The position numbers and the translations under genes were made by a program. This document shows, piece after piece, positions 56,101 to 64,000 of a stretch of DNA of 64,000 nt. The notes under the pieces were generated by a model. The model saw only the letters and a list, made by a program, of their open reading frames with translations, ran no database searches and had not been told where the DNA came from. The DNA lies in contig NC_087064.1 in the NCBI RefSeq assembly GCF_963678635.1, forward strand, positions 6,672,411 through 6,736,410. Direction: 5' to 3'. Every line of letters starts with the position of its first letter. Within the stretch, counting starts at the first letter, position 1. The stretch comes from Symsagittifera roscoffensis. Taxonomy: Eukaryota; Xenacoelomorpha; Acoela; Convolutidae.

Positions 56101-59100
56101 AATAGAAATTCACCTCGTTAATACGTCTTCTTAACTTTGAAGTTATTAAACACAATGTGTACGGGTATCCATTTCCAGGTAATGTCATCGATGTGTGCGT
56201 ACACTGACTGGCTGGACGAGGAATGTGGAAACATGGCAAGGGAAGGTCTGAGAACTCTGGTGGTAGCGAAGAAACAACTATCCAAGGATCAGTACGAGGA
56301 CTTCTCCTCCAAACTGAACCAGGCCAAACTGGCCATGCAAGAGAGAAACTTGAAAGTGCGCATGGTGATTGAGTCCCTGGAGAATGAACTGGAAGTAGTG
56401 GGGTTGACAGGAGTGGAGGATAAGCTGCAACTGGACGTGAGGCCTACGCTGGAGTCCATCCGAAATGCTGGCATCAAGGTGTGTATCTAGTAGCATTTTG
56501 TCTAGTTCTTGCCAACTTGTATCAGCATGATCATGTAAATAGCATGATACTTTAGCGATCTAAAGGGAACCTGTCAGATCGTTCCATTTTTCCAACGCAA
56601 GTCGCACAGTAAAATGCAAAGTTTATGCGTTGGGCAAATCACGTGGCCTCTGAGGTTTTTGCTCCGACCTGTTTCGAAGAGGGAAAGGAACTATGGCATA
56701 GTCTGCGTTTTTTTTTCAGCCAATTTTGATTACCTCGGAAAGTTCATTGGGGATTAAGTGTTGTATCATATTAAAGCCCTGTTAAGCTGACCTCATCAAT
56801 TCTATTCTACAAGTTGGTAATTATTTAAGCTATTGTTATTTTTCATTATTGCAGTTTTGCACCTGTTTCAATTTCTCTTTAACTAAAAAAGATAACATAA
56901 GTTTGAAGTTTTTTTGCGATATTTAATTTTTCGAGGATTAAGTTTTTGCTTACTTTTTCCAAAGCGATTTCACTTCTGCGATAGCTGCGATATTAAACAA
57001 GATGTTTTTAAGCAGTAGATTTACACTAGGTTTGGATGTTGACGGGTGACAAACTAGAAACTGCCTGCTGCATCGCCAAGAGCTCCCGTCTTGTGTCGCC
57101 TCGACAGAACTTGCACGTAATTGGCCAAGTCTACGACCGAATGCAAGCTCATCAGGAGCTGAACAACTTCAGGCGGAAAACGGACTGTGCTTTGGTGGTT
57201 CTGGGAGAGAGTTTGACCTTGATTCTGAAGCATTACGAGTACGAGTTCATGGACTTGGCGGTCCAGTGTCCGGCTGTGGTGATTTGCCGATGTTCGCCTA
57301 CGCAGAAAGCGGACGTAGTGAGGCTGATCCAGCGACATACCAAGAAGCGATGTGCTGCTATTGGGGACGGAGGCAACGATGTCAGCATGATCCAAGCGGC
57401 AGATGCGGGAGTGGGCATTGTAGGCAAAGAAGGAAAACAGGTCTGCATTTTTTCTACTAAAGAATATTAATTGTGTTTTTTTTCCACATTATAAGCAGAA
57501 AATGAAGACTTTTAGTCAGATATAGTGAAGTTATATAGCCGATGAACGCTCATCACGCTCAAATTTACTTTTGATTTTACGCGGTTTTGACTTTTGATTT
57601 CTTTTCAAGTTCAGCGCATTTCCGTTGTTAAAAGGACGAGAAACTCCACTAGCTAATAGTAAAAATGTATAAATCACGAAAAATGTGATCGACTTCTAAT
57701 TTCAAACATGGATTTGAAATGGATCTGATTGCGTTGCAGGCGTCTTTAGCCGCGGACTTCTCAATATCGCAATTCAAGCATGTGGGCCGGCTTTTTCTGG
57801 TGCACGGCAGGAACAGCTACAAGAGGAGTGCTGCTCTGGCTCAGTTCGTCATGCACAGAGGCCTCATCATATCTGTGATGCAGGCCATCTTCTCTGCATG
57901 CTTCTACTTCTCAGCTGTGTCTCTCTATAATGGAATCCTGGTCACAGGGTAGGTCACAATTTTCACTTTTGAATCTACATTTTTGATAGGGCATTCCGTT
58001 GGTAGAATGATACACACCAGTGAAAACAATTTCGATAATAAAATAAAAGTTAGCATAAGATCTACTATGAGGTTTGTCCAGCATGTGCGATTTGGCGAAC
58101 ATGTAATAAACATAGTCATTGACGAATTTTTCTTGGTCATGAAATAATTTTGAAAAAGTCTGAGGGTTGATTCATCGGTACAAACATCAGGAATCCGAAA
58201 GTTTAAAGACTCAGCAGTATTTTAGATCAATAAGATATAATATAATTCTTATTATGCGTTTTAAGTGAAAGAATCGAAATTAATTAGCAAATAGCGTCTC
58301 AAAATTGCCTAAAACTGGTTTTTAGTTGATGGACTCATAATTTGGAATGCACGTTTTCAGCTATGCGACAGTGTACACGATGTTTCCTGTGTTCTCTCTC
58401 GTGTACGACCAGGACGTGACGCCCGAGATTGCGATGATGTACCCTGAACTGTATAAGGAGCTGCTCAAAGGCAGATACCTCACCCTCAAGACATTCCTCA
58501 TCTGGGTCCTCGTATCTATCTATCAAGGTCAGCTGTCTGGCTGTCTTCACGTAATAACAGTGGAGAATCTTTCGCAATGCTTTGTATTCAAATAAATTAT
58601 GCAGTTTTGGTTAAAGATTCTATGAAAGAAAACAGTAGCGGATGAAGGTCCCCCTCATTGGGGATTTGACCCTTGGTCACCCAAAAGATCCTTCTTTGGT
58701 ACTATTTAACAACATCTATCATCGGCTGACCGAATTTTTCTAAAGGCGCGTTTGTCGTTATTATAGAATAGTTTTGAGCGGAGAGCGCACAACGAAAAAA
58801 TGTTATCAGAGGTACTCGTTTTATTTTAATTTTTCTTTCGAAAATATGCTCTTTAAAGTGTTCTGAGAAAGCTTGTAAAATCAATCTGGTCGACCTACTA
58901 AAACGTTTTCAAAAGTTTAACCCCTTGAAAAAATCCTACATCCGTGTCTGAACGTACAAAAAACCAAGACAACTACAACAACAGCCCGGACAATCAATTT
59001 TTCCATAGTAACTCACAGTTTTTTTGCCAACTGTGCGTAAGTTTGGATGATAAGTGTTAATTGTGGGGTTTAGGAAATTAGACGACAAGCAAATTAGACG

Positions 59101-59908
59101 ATCAGAAAATAACGAAATTTAGACAATAACTTGCGTGAAATTTGTTTACAGACTTAGATTATCTTTTGGCTGAGTAAATATTGGTTGTCTAATTTAGACA
59201 ATAACTTGCGAGTAAATTGCGTGAAGCTTGTTTACAGACTTAACTTAAGTTTTGCCTGAGTAAATACTGGTTGTCCGTAAATTCCGTTTCTTTACGGTCG
59301 TCTAATTTCTTGTCGTCTAATTTCCTAGGCCCAGTTAATTGTATATATTTGGTTTTGTTTTACAGCCGGTGTGTTGATGTTTGGCGCACTCATCCTGTTT
59401 GAGGAGCAGTTCCTACACATAGTGGCCATCTCCTTCACTGCACTCATAGGCACTGAGCTGATCATGGTCGCCCTGACCATACAGACATGGGCTGTAGTCA
59501 TGGTCCTATCCCTCCTGTTCAGCATGGCCACCTATGCCGCATCTATGTTCGTTCTACCAGGTGAGAGAACAAAATTAATTAATCGCACCTTTTAAGTAAT
59601 GGCTCAAATGAGAGTAACAGTGCGTTAGCAGCCTAATAGTTTTCGCTTCAGTTCTGTCAAAAACGTTTCTGTCTCTTTGTTGTCACTTGATAAAGCGTGT
59701 TAAGTCAGTTGATCAAACATGTTAAGTGTTAGGTGAAAAATAGGAACTGTTCCATTTGTTTTCAGGAACATTCAACCGTGAGTTCATCCTCTCGTGGGGA
59801 TTTGTATGGAAGACCGTGGTACTTACCCTAGTCAGCTGCATGCCCATCTATATCATGAAACTCCTGCGCAGAAAATTCAGTCCCCCAACCTACTCCAAAC
59901 TGACCTGA
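41187..59908 (+). CDS. ATP9: P4-ATPase of the ATP9A/ATP9B (Neo1) class, 18 exons (1117 aa) or 20 exons (1250 aa)
   Basis: Exons 41187-41263, 44291-44340, 45482-45644, 49873-50020, 50377-50490, 52427-52857, 53424-53631, 53948-54018, 54108-54246, 54450-54533, 54896-55132, 55418-55624, 56179-56478, 57030-57440, 57740-57948, 58361-58527, 59366-59560 and 59766-59908. Every junction is GT-AG and in phase. Two further exons (48249-48518 and 48795-48923) fit in phase between exons 3 and 4. Diagnostic motifs: QLDGETDWK (actuator), PISL in membrane segment 4, DKTGT with the phosphorylated Asp (residue 466), KGAD, MLTGDK and [11 protein letters not shown], then six C-terminal membrane segments. ATP9/Neo1 proteins sit in trans-Golgi and endosomes, control lipid asymmetry, and do not need a CDC50 subunit. 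The length is close to human ATP9B. The N-terminal extension is Cys-rich ([17 protein letters not shown]). The first exons rest on phase logic only. Confidence 0.92.
41505..42200 (+). repeat. R3 SINE-like repeat, ATP9 intron 1
   Basis: Contains tRNA-like remnants at 41623-41695 and a good box-B-like GGTTCGAATCC at 41863-41873, and ends GCGCGAAGCTCTGCTTCGCCTCTG. Same family as 34425-34900. Confidence 0.5.
42665..42890. repeat. Fold-back repeat built from GCGACAATTCGTAACA units
   Basis: About four copies of a 17-bp unit in one direction, a ~90-bp core (GATGTAAGCGCAGCGGAGC), then four copies in the opposite direction (GTTACGAATTGTCGC). A second copy with the same core is at 63388-63585 and a short one is at 55628-55740. 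Probably a MITE with subterminal repeats. Confidence 0.75.
43813..44147 (+). repeat. R4 repeat, ATP9 intron 1
   Basis: Shares its outline with 58632-58947: a start like AGTAGYGGAT, TCTAAAGGCG in the middle, GAGAGCGC, and an end like AATCCTASATCCG. The ends are roughly inverted. A pyrimidine tract precedes the end. Confidence 0.5.
45705..46330 (-). repeat. R1 copy, inverted, ATP9 intron 3
   Basis: Starts with the GGATAGCCG tail and TTTCGACCA and ends with ATGGTCGGAAC, the reverse of the copy at 24377-25035. Confidence 0.5.
46665..47060 (+). repeat. R3 SINE-like repeat, ATP9 intron 3
   Basis: tRNA-like part 46791-46860 with box-B-like GGTTTGAATCTGG. The head (AAGCAAGAGTATTGCAATCC) matches the copies at 34425 and 37205. 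Confidence 0.5.
48249..48923 (+). CDS. ATP9: Two phase-2/2 exons inside the ATP9 gene (candidate cassette exons)
   Basis: Exon 48249-48518 (270 bp) and exon 48795-48923 (129 bp) are open, flanked by AG and GT, and both enter and leave in phase 2, the same phase as the exon 3/exon 4 junction. They would add 133 residues: a Ser/Glu/Lys-rich stretch, then a CCGCCC block and an acidic SDEEEDE block. The second exon could instead read to a TGA at 48955-48957, so a short separate protein is possible. The donor of the second exon (GTTAGT) is the same type used by three other ATP9 exons. The acidic motif resembles the N-terminal region of ATP9B. Confidence 0.55.
50717..51135 (+). repeat. MITE family R2, full copy (419 bp), ATP9 intron 5
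   Basis: Perfect 14-bp inverted ends, AAGAGTAATGAACG and CGTTCATTACTCTT. No coding capacity. A sister copy lies 455 bp further on in the same intron. Confidence 0.8.
51590..52012 (+). repeat. MITE family R2, full copy (423 bp), ATP9 intron 5
   Basis: Same inverted ends and same orientation as 50717-51135. The first ~45 bp are nearly identical; the interior is diverged. Confidence 0.8.
53012..53360 (+). repeat. R1 copy, shortened, just before ATP9 exon 53424-53631
   Basis: GTTCCGACCATTGAAAAATGGGGAGG at the left end (the first 20 bases are diagnostic) and a degenerate GGTCGGAAC-like end near 53345. It lies within 65 bp of the next exon's acceptor. Confidence 0.5.
55628..55740. repeat. GCGACAACTCGTAACA repeat cluster at an ATP9 splice donor
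   Basis: Starts within 4 bases of the exon end at 55624. About five units in one direction and two inverted. Related to 42665-42890 but without its core. Confidence 0.65.
55896..56046 (+). repeat. MITE family R2, internally deleted copy (~150 bp)
   Basis: Keeps both ends (AAGAGTCGATGAACG and a CATTGACTCT-type end) with most of the interior missing. Confidence 0.55.
57537..57725 (+). repeat. MITE family R2 fragment next to ATP9 exon 57740-57948
   Basis: Has the CGATGAACG head and an interior matching 51660-51840 (AGGCAAACTCCACTA-like block). The right end is lost a few bases before the acceptor of the next exon. Confidence 0.5.
58632..58947 (+). repeat. R4 repeat, ATP9 intron
   Basis: Second copy of the family at 43813-44147, diverged but collinear. 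Confidence 0.5.
59072..59326. repeat. MITE-like element with GGAAATTAGACGACAAG ends (255 bp)
   Basis: The left end AGGAAATTAGACGACAAG is inverted at the right end. Inside are two ~95-bp direct copies (each with AATTTAGACAATAACTTGCG and TTTACAGACTTA). It ends 39 bp before an ATP9 exon. Confidence 0.75.
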
Positions 59909-60011
59909 TCAAATTGAATTCACGCTTGAAAACAAATTTTAAATGAACTCAAATACTTCGCCGCGAACTTCTTTTTGTCTCTTCAATTCATTTGCAACTT
60001 AAGCCTCTGTA

Positions 60012-60030
60012 AATAAATCCAATCAATAAA
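60012..60030 (+). terminator. Poly(A) signals of ATP9 (proximal pair)
   Basis: Two AATAAA hexamers (60012-60017 and 60025-60030) about 110 bp after the ATP9 stop. Confidence 0.6.
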
Positions 60031-60118
60031 TTCTGTTAGGTATAGATCCCGTCCCCCGCTCTCAGCTGAGCGTTTTCCCATCTGTTAATTGTAGCCGGTG
60101 CTTAGTTCATCCGTCAAA

Positions 60119-60124
60119 AATAAA
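60119..60124 (+). terminator. Poly(A) signal of ATP9 (distal)
   Basis: AATAAA about 210 bp after the stop; either this or the proximal pair could be used. Confidence 0.5.
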
Positions 60125-60797
60125 GTTTATCTGTCTTATCAAAGTTCTGCTGCTTGACAATGGAATGAAGTTGAAGGGTATAGCCATTGAGTTCAATTCT
60201 AATAGGTGCTACCCCTATGATTAAACCTGGTGTTGTCTCAAGAGTATATATAAATTTTATTTAAGTGAATGTGAATTATGACATGCCAAAGGATACCATG
60301 TTAGTGTTTTCTAAATTCTCCTCTGATGTTCAATTTAAATCTGAGAATAACTCCTTTTTGAAGTCAAACTAATAGTGTTCATATGAGCTGATTTTTTTGA
60401 TGTACATTGAAAAGCAATGTACTTCAGTTACGACGACCATCTACTAGCATGGAATTTTTTTCTTCCGGGCCATTCTGCTGAAATCAAATTTTAACCGGAC
60501 CCAGTAACTCAATTTTTTCTCACTTTTTAATAATCAAAAAAGATGAAAATTTACAACAGTTTTTTTTGCGAATTTTATATGAGTTTGTTTGCTGGTCGAC
60601 AGCGAAAAGTGATATACAAAAATCTAATTTCTGCTGTGAAATATGCGTTTTGAAATTGATATAGAAGTTAATTATTTTTTTTCCAACCCAACTCGCAAAA
60701 AAATGTTCTCATTTGGTGGTACTTTTGCTGCATATCATTGTCAAATTTAAACCATCTGTTGTATCCGCTTCAGTGGTGTTTTTTTGCTTACTAACAA

Positions 60798-61001
60798 GCG
60801 ACCGTGGTGCAGATGCGAGGATGTGAGATGCTTTTTCTCCAGGGTTCGCCTTGAAAACTTTCATTTTAGCATAGGCAATTTAAATAGCATCTGTTGTATA
60901 TGCTTCGTTTGTGGCTAGTTTTTGTAGATTGATAAGCGACCGTGGTTTAGATGAGAGAACGTTCGACACGTTATCTCCAGGCCTGGGTTTCGATTCCGGT
61001 A
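60798..61001 (+). repeat. Two tRNA-like SINE heads in tandem
   Basis: GCGACCGTGG with box-A-like sequence at 60798 and again at 60935, each followed about 50 bases on by a box-B-like GGTTCGCC or GGTTTCGATTCC. Stems are poor, so these are not tRNA genes. Confidence 0.5.
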
Positions 61002-61216
61002 CATTAAAATTTATTTTCTTTTATTTTGCACTTCTTATTTCACGTTTTTAAAACGTTCTTAGAGCTTTTTTTGCTATTTTAACGCTTGTTTTTGCGTCGC
61101 TTTTTTGCAGAAGGCTGCGAAGATGTTCTTTTAATTTTAAAATAGAACGTTCTCATGATTTTTGTTTAAAGCAAAATATTCAAAGTTAAGTCGATCAGTT
61201 AAAAATATAATATATT

Positions 61217-61830
61217 GTTCCGACCATTTGAGAAATGGGGAGGAACCTTGTATTCGGGTATTTTTTAGTTTTTTTCTTCTATTTGATTTCCACGTAAAAC
61301 CAGGTAACACAAATAAGCACTGAGTGGTTTGAGTGAAATAATACATTAAAGCCATTTCAGTCGTGATTCGAACATTTAAAAATTCAAAAATGTCGAGAAA
61401 AAACGTTTTGAAGTTTTTTTTTTCGTGTAGTTGCGACCAAAAAAAGCTAACAAATTAAGTGATGATAACTTGTTAAATTTGTCGTTTAGGCAAAATAAAC
61501 ATGATTTCTTGAAATAAAAAACAGTTGAAAAAGCTTTATTTGGCACTTTGCTGACAAAAAAAAATTCTCTAAATTTTGTAAGAATATAGTGCTAAAAATT
61601 TCTCGATTTTTTCATTTAGTTGTGTTTTTTTATTCATGACGATTAATCTAATTTACTACTTTTTTACGCATGTGTATAGTTCTCTCATCTCATCGAACCA
61701 CCACGCACATCACACCACGCTTATCACACCACGCACATCACACCACGCACGACAGTAATTTGAGGAATTTTTCTTGGTAGTTTTATTAGGGTCGGAATAT
61801 TCGGTGCTACTTGCACAGCAAACGGCCAAA
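61217..61830 (+). repeat. R1 copy, near-complete, downstream of ATP9
   Basis: GTTCCGACCATTTGAG at the left, GGTCGGAATATTCGG and the tail at the right. Contains a CACCACGCACATCA microsatellite (61697-61750) near its right end. Confidence 0.6.
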
Positions 61831-62568
61831 CCTGTTTAATTATATAAATTATTAACTAAATTTTAACGCTTCAGTTAGCGCCAGCATTTTTGACACATGC
61901 AATATTAATTGTTTTATACTCGGACACAAGGCTTTCCCGTAATCAACTTTTTTTGTTCTTTTCTGTAAAACTTAGGATCATGGAAACTTTGTAAAATAGA
62001 AACGTTGTTTTAACGTGGATGAAAAGTAATTATAAAAAGTAAATCTTGTCTGGATTTTTTTTGGCTCTGGAATTCTCGACTGAACTAACTTCAACCGATC
62101 AAAACTTCGAAAGCATCGTGTTTCTGAAGGCGTATTGAAAGTCGAATTTTCAAAATTTATGTAATTACTATGTAGAATCGAAATCATCATCGAAATTTAT
62201 AATTTTCGTCTAAAAACCTAAAAATTTTAATTTAAAGTGTTACGTTTTTTGACATTTTCAACTGGCGTTGTTATTTGCTCTAACAGTCTGTATGCGTCTT
62301 TTATACTGATTTTTTTTTCAAAAAGATGTTATTTGAAGTTTTTAAAATTATATGTATCTTGTTTTTTGCTTTAACAGTTGGCATATGTTTTCATTTCGTT
62401 TCATTTTATATTTTTCGTTTTATTTTTTCCAACGTGTATCAATAAATATTTAAGTGAATGTATTTGGAATTAAATTAGAAGCCTATAAAATTCAGTGAAA
62501 TATTCGGACATCATTAAACAGTTTCCAAAGTTCACTGTGTCGAGAGAAACAGGCGAGAAAAAACTGAG
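61831..62568. other. Intergenic, no feature seen
   Basis: A/T-rich, no open frame with recognisable features and no clear repeat. Confidence 0.4.
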
Positions 62569-63223
62569 TTACGAGACCAAACTGTGCACTGGATAGGCGC
62601 ATAATTTTGTGTCTGTATGTTCGTGGATTCCAGAGATCTCTTTTAACAAGTTCCAAAAAGTATTTGGATGCCACTTGCAAAAGTTTCGTGGATTCCGCGT
62701 ACAAATAGCTGTAACAAAAATTTTGTCGGCTTAATTGTTTTGTTGTGAATTCCGCAACAAGTAAATATAGCTAGTTGTTCTGGATTCCGCAAAAGGTAAG
62801 CGGAATCCACAAAATTTAAATGGAATCCGCAAACAAAATGCTGAATCCACTTAAAATTTGCAGATTCCACTTACAATTTGCGGAATCCACTTACAATTTG
62901 CCGACTCCGCCTAAAAATGCGGATTCCGCAAAAGCTCAATGCAATTATGCACATGTCTTATTATCTGTTTGTGGATTCCACAAAATGTTCTGGATTCCGT
63001 AAATACAGTTGCGGATTCCGCTAATATAGGTGCGGATTCCGCAAATTTGCCTATTTTTGGAGCGATTTTGAGCGGTACAATGGTTTAAGCAATTGTTTGT
63101 GGAATCCAAAACAGCAAAAAGATCAAAGAAAAGTAGAAATGTTGCGAATTCCGCGACAAATCTGATTTTGGCCGGTTGAGAAATCCGTTTACAATGCACA
63201 GAATGCACAGTTTGGCCTCGTAA
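62569..63223. repeat. 655-bp inverted-repeat element filled with GGATTCCGC motifs
   Basis: Ends TTACGAGACCAAACTGTGC and its inverse near 63204-63223, with one mismatch in the first 19 bases. The interior has about twenty GGATTCCGC or GCGGAATCC motifs in both directions, many forming the palindrome GCGGATTCCGC. Confidence 0.8.
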
Positions 63224-63387
63224 TGTGTTTGCTTTTCTGTCTAAGTACGAGCACGTGAAGTTATCTCATTTAGACAAAACTGGATCATTAGGTAATTTTT
63301 TTGTTCCGCTGAGAATTCAGAAAATTGAACTCGATCTAGTTTCGACTCGTTTTCCTTCTACAAGCATATTCGACTTTTCACACACGT

Positions 63388-63585
63388 GAAACGACAATTC
63401 TTAACAAGCGACAATTTGTAACAGGCATTAATTCGTAACAGGCGATAATTTGCAACAATAATTTAAGCGGTAAACACTAATTTATGCGCATCATTCCTCT
63501 CGTGTAGGATGTAAGCGCAGCGGAGCTAGCGTATTTTACTTGCCAATGCCTTTGTTACGAATTGTCGCCTGTTATGAATTTTCTC
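63388..63585. repeat. Fold-back repeat, second copy of the 42665-42890 family
   Basis: Same CTCTCGTG...GATGTAAGCGCAGCGGAGC core flanked by GCGACAATT-type units in opposite directions. Confidence 0.75.
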
Positions 63586-64000
63586 AGTACCCTTTTCCCA
63601 AGCATTATTCGACTTTCCCATGTTTTATCAAAAGTTGCTAAAACATAATTTGAAAAACTCGTTCAATTAGTTATTGATGTGCTGTTGAACTTTTTTGGGT
63701 GGAATATAAAAACTTGGTTTCGAGTTTTCGATTTCAGTTTATGGCTGCGTATGTGTCTCATTTCATGCCCCTACCTAAAACCTTGACAAGATCATTTTTT
63801 AAATTTTCCGAGGACTGTGATCTCTGAGGCTATATTAGATCATACTTACATAGGAACCTGATTTTCTTGCTTTTGTTTTCAATAGAAATTTCTGTGCTTG
63901 TTGAATGATTTAAGAAAAAGGCAAAAAACCTTCCAATTGAAATCCAATTTGTTATTTTAGTTTTTAAGGCAGTACTGATCTTTGTAAGGACCTAATTTGA
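63586..64000. other. Right edge of window, no feature seen
   Basis: A/T-rich sequence with no recognisable gene or repeat. Confidence 0.4.

Overview
This is a stretch of animal (metazoan, most likely invertebrate) nuclear genome. It carries intron-rich host genes with GT-AG introns for conserved animal proteins (AVL9, a PRAF/ARL6IP5-like protein and an ATP9-class P4-ATPase), and it is crowded with LTR retrotransposons, a CR1/L2-like LINE relic, MITE-like and fold-back repeats and tRNA-derived SINE-like repeats. Nothing I can see fixes the phylum.

Layout. (1) 1-8498: the 3' part of a large Ty3/gypsy-type element on the + strand (element 1). It has two long extra ORFs downstream of where pol would lie (at least 600 aa and 1630 aa), separated by one in-frame UAG, then a polypurine tract and a 1331-bp LTR. 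(2) 8499-8607 and 22745-about 23560: two pieces of one CR1/L2-like LINE 3' end (minus strand), split by the next element. (3) 8608-22744: a complete 14.1-kb Ty3/gypsy element on the minus strand (element 2) with 904-bp LTRs that look almost identical. Its gag and pol are in the same frame with one UAA between them. Pol runs into half of a macro domain and is then joined, out of frame, to a 394-aa ORF homologous to the last ~385 residues of the element-1 ORF. I read this as an internal deletion of a larger element that once carried the whole extra coding region. (4) 24145-37128: three host genes head to tail on the + strand: a 106-aa single-pass membrane protein that I do not recognise, AVL9 (9 exons), and a PRAF/ARL6IP5-like protein. 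AVL9 intron 5 holds a gag relic and a 4-copy, 810-bp tandem array. (5) 41187-59908: an ATP9-class P4-ATPase in 18 exons plus two phase-2/2 exons that may be cassettes. (6) 59909-64000: intergenic DNA with several fold-back and SINE-like repeats.

How it fits together. The host genes share a theme of membrane traffic: AVL9 in the late secretory pathway, PRAF in ER/Golgi and Rab/ARL biology, and ATP9 in trans-Golgi/endosome lipid asymmetry. They lie close together on one strand, with splice-acceptor-like sequences just 5' of several start codons. The most unusual content is the pair of giant gypsy elements. They have unrelated LTRs but share an undescribed C-terminal domain. One carries an SGNH-hydrolase-like ORF, the other half of an OARD1-like macro domain, and both show a single in-frame stop between long coding regions. 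This suggests a family of giant retrotransposons with an accessory module expressed by stop readthrough. Exon boundaries and phases were worked out by hand from the sequence and were not checked against RNA.
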